Shown here piece by piece: positions 58,697-64,000 of a stretch of DNA of 64,000 bases. This DNA comes from Gaeumannomyces sp. JS-464 (lineage: Eukaryota; Ascomycota; Sordariomycetes; Magnaporthales; Magnaporthaceae), in contig NGZR01000001.1 of the NCBI GenBank assembly GCA_002197995.1, forward strand, positions 13,473,501-13,537,500, in the 5' to 3' direction. The notes below the pieces were generated by a model, which was given only the letters and a program-made list of their open reading frames with translations, had not been told where the DNA came from and did no database searches. How positions within the stretch are numbered: position 1 is the first letter of the stretch; every line of letters begins with the position of its first letter. Made by a program: the position numbers and the translations under genes.

Positions 58697-61600
58697 TCTG
58701 GCGCGGTACTCTTTGGATTCTCTCTCACCAAGCTAGCTGGTCGAAGTACCCACGCACGTAATGGAGAGAAGTTCCGCGGCCGGCGGCGGTCGCCGAGCCG
58801 GTAAAGTTGCCTGCTTCCGCGCTCCCAACAGCAGCTGAGAAGCGGGCCTTTAATGGCACAAGGGCTCCAGGCAACCTCGGAGAATGGGTCGTAGGCTTGG
58901 TCTCGCTCGGCTGGCGGCTGGGGCTCGGCAGGGGTGTGGGCAAGAAGCAGGAGACTGGGGAGCTTCGTCACTCGATCCTCACCACTCTGCAAGACTGTCA
59001 AGATACAGCCAACGAGAACGGATAAGACGACTGAGCTTCCAGGACAGATCCCGATGGGCCTCGGTGGGCTGTTTATGATTACTTATCCTTCGGCAACACA
59101 CGCACTGGTGGCGGCCGGCCGAGTGGGTTGGCTTGGCTGGTGGTGGGACGGAGGATGCAGAGAGATGCGCGATGGGATGACTGGAGAATGGGAAACGGAC
59201 GGGAGAGCCTCCAGGAGAGGAGCCCCATGGCAACATAGGGGAAGAGGAGGATGGATATCATGCACCAAGAACGACCGTTGGGCAAATGAAGTTAGCGTGT
59301 TGCCGTAACAGAGTGGACCCCATCCGGAGAAGGCGATGGGGTGGGAGTTGAAGGCTGAACACATGAGAAGAGGGACTTGGCAAAAAGGCTCGTGGGCGAA
59401 GGCAGTGCAGACTATCCATGGTGGCGGGATGTGCTGGCGTGGCGTTAAGAGATGTGGTGCAGCGTCGCTGCGACGTCAGAATAATGCATTGCCAATCCCG
59501 CAGAGGAGCAAAAACAATTCAAATCGGAATGGAACGGTCCTGAACACGGAGAGAAAAGGTGCTGCCTAGAGGGAGTGGCGCCTGGCTCCCGCGCAGCCCA
59601 CTTGTGCGCTGGTTCGTGATGGCTCAATGGCGTGTTGCTCCTCCCCCAGGTCCCCCAGGGACTGATAAACCGGGGCGAAACGGATCGCTTGCCAGCCGGC
59701 GCTTGGCCCCTTTCGGTAACCATCCGTCGACGGGCCTTTTCGCTCGGGGCGGCGGTGGGATGGCAGAAGGAGTGGGTTCCCTGGCTCCTGGCTCTTCGGG
59801 CTCGGTAGACCGGCAGACGGCGGAAAGGATCAAGATTTGCGGGCCAATCTCACGCCTCTCCTCCCGCCACATGGCAGCTGCAGGCGATGGCGTGCGGCCA
59901 TCGGCGCCGGGCGGTACACCCCAAAGATCACTCGCTGCCCACAGGGGATCAGGGCGTCGTTGGCAGGACCACCGCCTAGTCAGCTGCGAAGCGGGATGAC
60001 GGGCTTAGTCACGGACACATTGTTGGGCCACGGCTGTGCAGAAGACAGACGAAGCCCCGGCAAAGTGCTGACCGCCGCGTTGCTAGGGGTCGCACGCCAA
60101 AAACGGCGCAGGCTTGGCGCCATGGGTCGGTTCCACAGAAGCCGATTTGCGGCCGGGATGCGTTCGTGTAATGCACGGGGGCACAGATTGAGGCGACTGT
60201 CCACCGTCTGCGATGTGTTCGGAGCCGGGGGCGGCCGAGATCGAGTGCAAATTCTTGGCGGTTTTGTGAGGTGGAACAACCGCTGCAGGAGATTTGGCGG
60301 GAATCTGACAAAACATTCTTCGTTGCAAGAAAAGAGCAAAATTGCCTCCAAATTAAATCGCGAGGAGGGAGACCTTGACAGTCCCACCTAATAGTGTTTG
60401 GCATGATTGGCGAGAGATAAAAACGGGTGGGTCACTTCGAACGCACCAGAGCCAGTCCCAAGAAGCATGAGGTACAGCGAGGATCTCAGAATTGAATTAC
60501 TACATGTACCTAGACAATCCTGACAATAGCTAACGATTCCAATGGAAAAAAAAAAAATACACCCGATCGGAATGCACCAGTGATAGCGCCGCTTGCCATC
60601 CCCAAGCCCGCTGGTTCAGGGGCAAGGGCTTCGGAGAGTTTTTTAGCAGCCAAATTTCTGTTTCCATTCTGGGTAGCTGAATCTCAAAACACGACCCCTC
60701 CAGGATACAGGGCTGGACACGAGCCGCCGTCACCCTGGCCTCCAGCCTTCATGTCCGGTTCTTTTGCGCTAGCCCCAAGCGCCGCGACCCTGAACCAGCA
60801 GCCGCGACGCACCAGATTGCCAGCGGCAGGAGTGCCAGCCCTCTCGCCCCTACCGCCCATAATTTCCCCGTCATCCGTTCCAGTTGCTCCGTCCAGGGCG
60901 CGTCTTCCATGCTCCAGTGCCCCTTCTCTCCCCGCCGCTACGGAACCGCCCCACCAGCCACCTGCCATTCTCGGGTCTCTGAATAACGCATGCCTGGAGT
61001 TCAACCCACTCTACCGGCCCCCATACTGCGAACAGATGCCCGTCTCCAGATAGCAATGTCGATCGGTGAATGTCTTGCGGGGTGCGGTCTGAGCTCTGAC
61101 GAGGCAGCATGGCTTTTCGATGCCCAAGAGCCAGGGCACTTCTGTCCCTCCATGCGCGTACACGGGCTTTCGGGCCGTAGCTCCTACCAGCCGTTGAACC
61201 TCCTGAAGGCGGCGCTGCCCCCGCTTAATCATCCACTCAGTCAGCATTTCAAATTCTGACTCGGCATTGGCTCCCAAACCCAGGCCCTGACTTACCCAAG
61301 CACGTCAAATCAGACCCTCTCCGAATTTCGACCGCAGTCGACAGGGAACCAGCGCCGTAACGATCCGGCTTTGCCCATAGTATAATGGCAGCTGGTCACA
61401 GGTGCCGGATTTCCAACATCTCCGCACATCCTGCCTAGATATGATGACATGACAAAAATAATCAGGCTTGCCCTACTAGGCTTCCCCGTGTCGCGATGGC
61501 GGGTCCAGCGGCAGATATTGCCCCCAGCCACCGCTCCTCGCCTCAAGAACGAGCTAGCAGCCACGAGGCCGTGCTTCTTTTTGGGTTATGCTCACCTTAC

Positions 61601-64000
61601 GGATTGCTCAACCGTCTTACTACATCAGCTTGGAGAAAAGGTTGGATCGCATGATGGGCACGTCTCATGCATATGTCACTTCTTGAATGGCTTCCAATAC
61701 GCAAGCGAGGTCCTCACCCCTTCAATCCCTCCAATATTTAATACGAGCCTAGCTGCGCCTTAGGTGCCGTGCACACAGACAGTGACACAACACTATAACC
61801 TTCCATCGACTCTCGCCACTTCCCGCCACCATATCACGTCCCCTCCGAGAATGTGCAATAAGCGAAAGGCCGATCATTATTGTAAGCATGTATGTGGTGG
61901 GTCTCACACTCGGCCGTCCTGGGCCTTCTCTCGGCCAGCCTGTTTTTTGAATGGGCCTCATTCAGGGCGGCAACTATTGCCGTGGGCCTGAGTAACCACT
62001 TGACCTTCTCCCCAGCAACTAGAGGACGCTGCGTAAACACCTGGTTGCCTTCGCCCGTCGCCACGGTCTCACAAGAGAAGGCAGCGATATCACGCCATGC
62101 CGGCGGCATTCCCCCTCTCCGAGGCATACTAACTTGCGTCCCGCGTTTGCAACGTCTCCACCGCTCCGGACTCGGCCGCCGAAGTTACTCAGCGCAAGGG
62201 ATATTATCAAGGTACCGAAATCCCAGACATCGGAGTTCTTTCAAGCCGTCCGCCTTCTTGAAGTCGGTTAGTAACGGCGTGAAAAATCATGAAGGCGGAA
62301 CATAGCCGGTCCCTCCTCTCCGGCTGCTGGGCTGGACGATGTCTCCGTCTCGAGCCCGGGGATACAATCTCGCGTCGCCACTGAAACGTTCACTCTGACA
62401 TTTTCGAAAATATTTGACGATTAGGCTACAGCTAGATATTCTGGAGCTCCAGGTGGCAAAGGAGGCCTGGATTTTGATCCTTGGTACGGAGAGACTTTCG
62501 TCCCTGCCAAGCCTGTATCCTCTCAGTCCTTGATAGGGCGGATAGCACCGGACACCGAACAATCTGAATACGGGATCCCCTCCGGCGCTTATAGTTTCAC
62601 CCCTGACTCCTTTCTCTTCGTGTTCATCAGCTGAGATAGCCGACACAGTACCCAGTCACAGTGAAAGGATGGGGACAGAGAGGTATGATGACGGTCAAGA
62701 TGACGAACCCCGGCACCCCTCCTACAAACCCAGCTAACGCCTCCTCTTCTCTTTTGAGCCTCAGCTACTTTCCCCCACGATACCCACGCCTTGAATGGCG
62801 GGTTGGTTGGGTCAGTCAATGCCTGCTCTTCCCCACCTACAAGCCCTAAACGGAGCTCTGAATTCTATTTATGGCACCCCTATTTCGTCAATACGACTCT
62901 CCAGCAGGTTCTCCAAGCGAAAGTCGTCATCAATGGTTTGTATATTTGTTTGGATGGCAAATCAACCCCTCGGAGTATGTAGTAGGCGCTCCTAACGACG
63001 GTTTGTTCCTGCATCCACTCTCGCCCCATCTCATCTTGGTCCCTCCCCTCTACAGCTTCCCAATTCGGGTTCTGACCTACCGTCCCTCCTTCAGCTCCTA
63101 GCAAAGGCCAGGTACTATGCGGCCCCGTACCCACTAAACCAGCGGTGCCAGCTATCCTGTGCAGCCACGAGGGCCGGTCCATCACGTCTTGCCACGCACT
63201 CAACGGAAATACGGTTACGGGAAATTGCTCGCCCCACCACAAAAACGGCCAAGCGGTTGGGCAGAAGCGGCGCCGAGAAGCTGCTACTGCACGCAGACCA
63301 GCCCCGCGCCATACAGAAGAGGCCAGGTCGGTCGTTTCCGATGGTCAATCCGGCACCCAACCCCTCCTACTCCTCCTCCTACTCAGCAAACCGAAAAGTG
63401 GGAACTACCACTGAGAAGAGGTGACCTGTTCGATACCCAATAATAACCCTACGATCCCTTAACCGACCCTGCAGTGTCCTGAAGCACGACTGTGTGCCAT
63501 CACTGTACCTTCTCTACGCCTCAGCGCTGTCTTGCCAGGGGTTGACCCACTCTACGTTGGTCTTGCAGCCGGCGTTTCCAAGGCACCAGTGTGCCGTGTG
63601 TAAGAGCCCATAGGGAGGAGAGACAAAGGGTACCGCTGCTAGCTCCAGCGGAAGGATGCCCTGCCATTTCCCTTCTCCTTTTCCCCTACCCCTTTCAGCT
63701 TCCCGACCAGAAGGCTCTTCATCATTAACTTCACACTTGCTTTAACATTGTCTTCGTCTCAGACCGAAGGATGCCTGCTGGGATTTTCTCGAAGATATCA
63801 GGCCTCTATATTTGCCGATGCCGGGAAGAGCCCACGTGGCGCCTCCTGGCGCACGGCGTTTGGCTCCATCCATCCTTCCCTCTGTGTTTGGTGTTTCTTT
63901 CCTCCAACTCCCAACACAAAAGGCCCCCTCCATAGCCCCCTTTTTCTTGGCGAAACCTCCTTGGAGCAGGCCTTTCCCTTTCAGCCGATCAGCCTTGCCA
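58697..64000. other. 5.3-kb gene-poor end of the window
   Basis: Upstream of the Zn2Cys6 regulator. Many short frames on both strands (longest 59837-60391 and 60580-61053, both +) are Pro/Ala/Arg/Ser-rich with no domain, signal peptide or coherent exon chain. No tRNA could be folded by eye. The first few hundred bases are the regulator's promoter and leader. The last part could belong to a gene beyond the window. Confidence 0.45.

Noticed and set aside
60580..61053. 157-codon plus-strand Pro/Ala-rich frame
   Set aside because: Low-complexity composition expected from C-rich DNA; no signal peptide or conserved motif.
63420..63445. TGTTCGATACC resembling a tRNA B box
   Set aside because: No A box or foldable acceptor, D and anticodon arms at the right spacing upstream.

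Overview
The window is nuclear DNA of a filamentous ascomycete. Genes are GC-rich and carry many short introns (about 55-160 bp) with GTAAGT-like donors and CTAAC-like branch sites. The gene set fits a plant-biomass-degrading Sordariomycete: an AA9 lytic polysaccharide monooxygenase with a CBM1, S10 carboxypeptidase, GH128-like glucanase, SAT4-type membrane protein, CmcJ-type oxidoreductase, Zn2Cys6 regulators and a NACHT/ankyrin NLR. Chaetomiaceae or close Sordariales is my guess from this repertoire only. No tRNA, rRNA or CRISPR was found, and no intact transposon.

Layout. 0-14 kb: S10 carboxypeptidase (+), GH128-like wall glycosidase (+), a six-piece membrane protein of unknown function (-), a decayed SAT4-type membrane protein (+), a Lys/Gly- and Pro/Ala-rich small secreted protein (+), AA9-CBM1 (-). 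14-18.5 kb: no convincing gene. 18.6-27 kb: cAMP-receptor-like GPCR (+), CmcJ-like enzyme (-), methionine-permease-type transporter (-), HD-domain cyanamide-hydratase-like enzyme (-). 27-29 kb: lower-GC tract with a relic tail exon and hairpins. 29-36 kb: single-span protein with a Tyr/Gln-rich tail (+), acidic-tailed unknown protein (-), then a divergent pair of SDR (-) and Zn2Cys6 regulator (+). 36.5-42 kb: NLR (-). 42.7-48 kb: double-cupredoxin secreted protein (-) and SUR7/PalI-like membrane protein (+). 48.7-58.7 kb: Dal5-type MFS carrier (-), Cys-containing secreted protein (+), sugar-porter MFS (-), second Zn2Cys6 regulator (-). 58.7-64 kb: no convincing gene.

The most striking property is shared by many genes: clear homology continues straight through single-base frame breaks. 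About thirty breaks are needed, and most are in the direction of one missing base, often in C or G runs. The NLR alone needs twelve, all in that direction. Several other genes (AA9, GPCR, the unknown membrane protein, the Tyr/Gln-tail protein) are intact. I read this mainly as base loss in the sequence or assembly rather than gene death, but raw reads would decide. Coordinates of broken genes span the whole homologous region.

Functionally the window mixes extracellular nutrition (AA9, S10, GH128-like), uptake (amino-acid, Dal5-type and sugar carriers), sensing (GPCR, NLR), surface and secreted proteins, and two possible regulator-target neighbourhoods (SDR with Zn2Cys6; sugar porter with Zn2Cys6).
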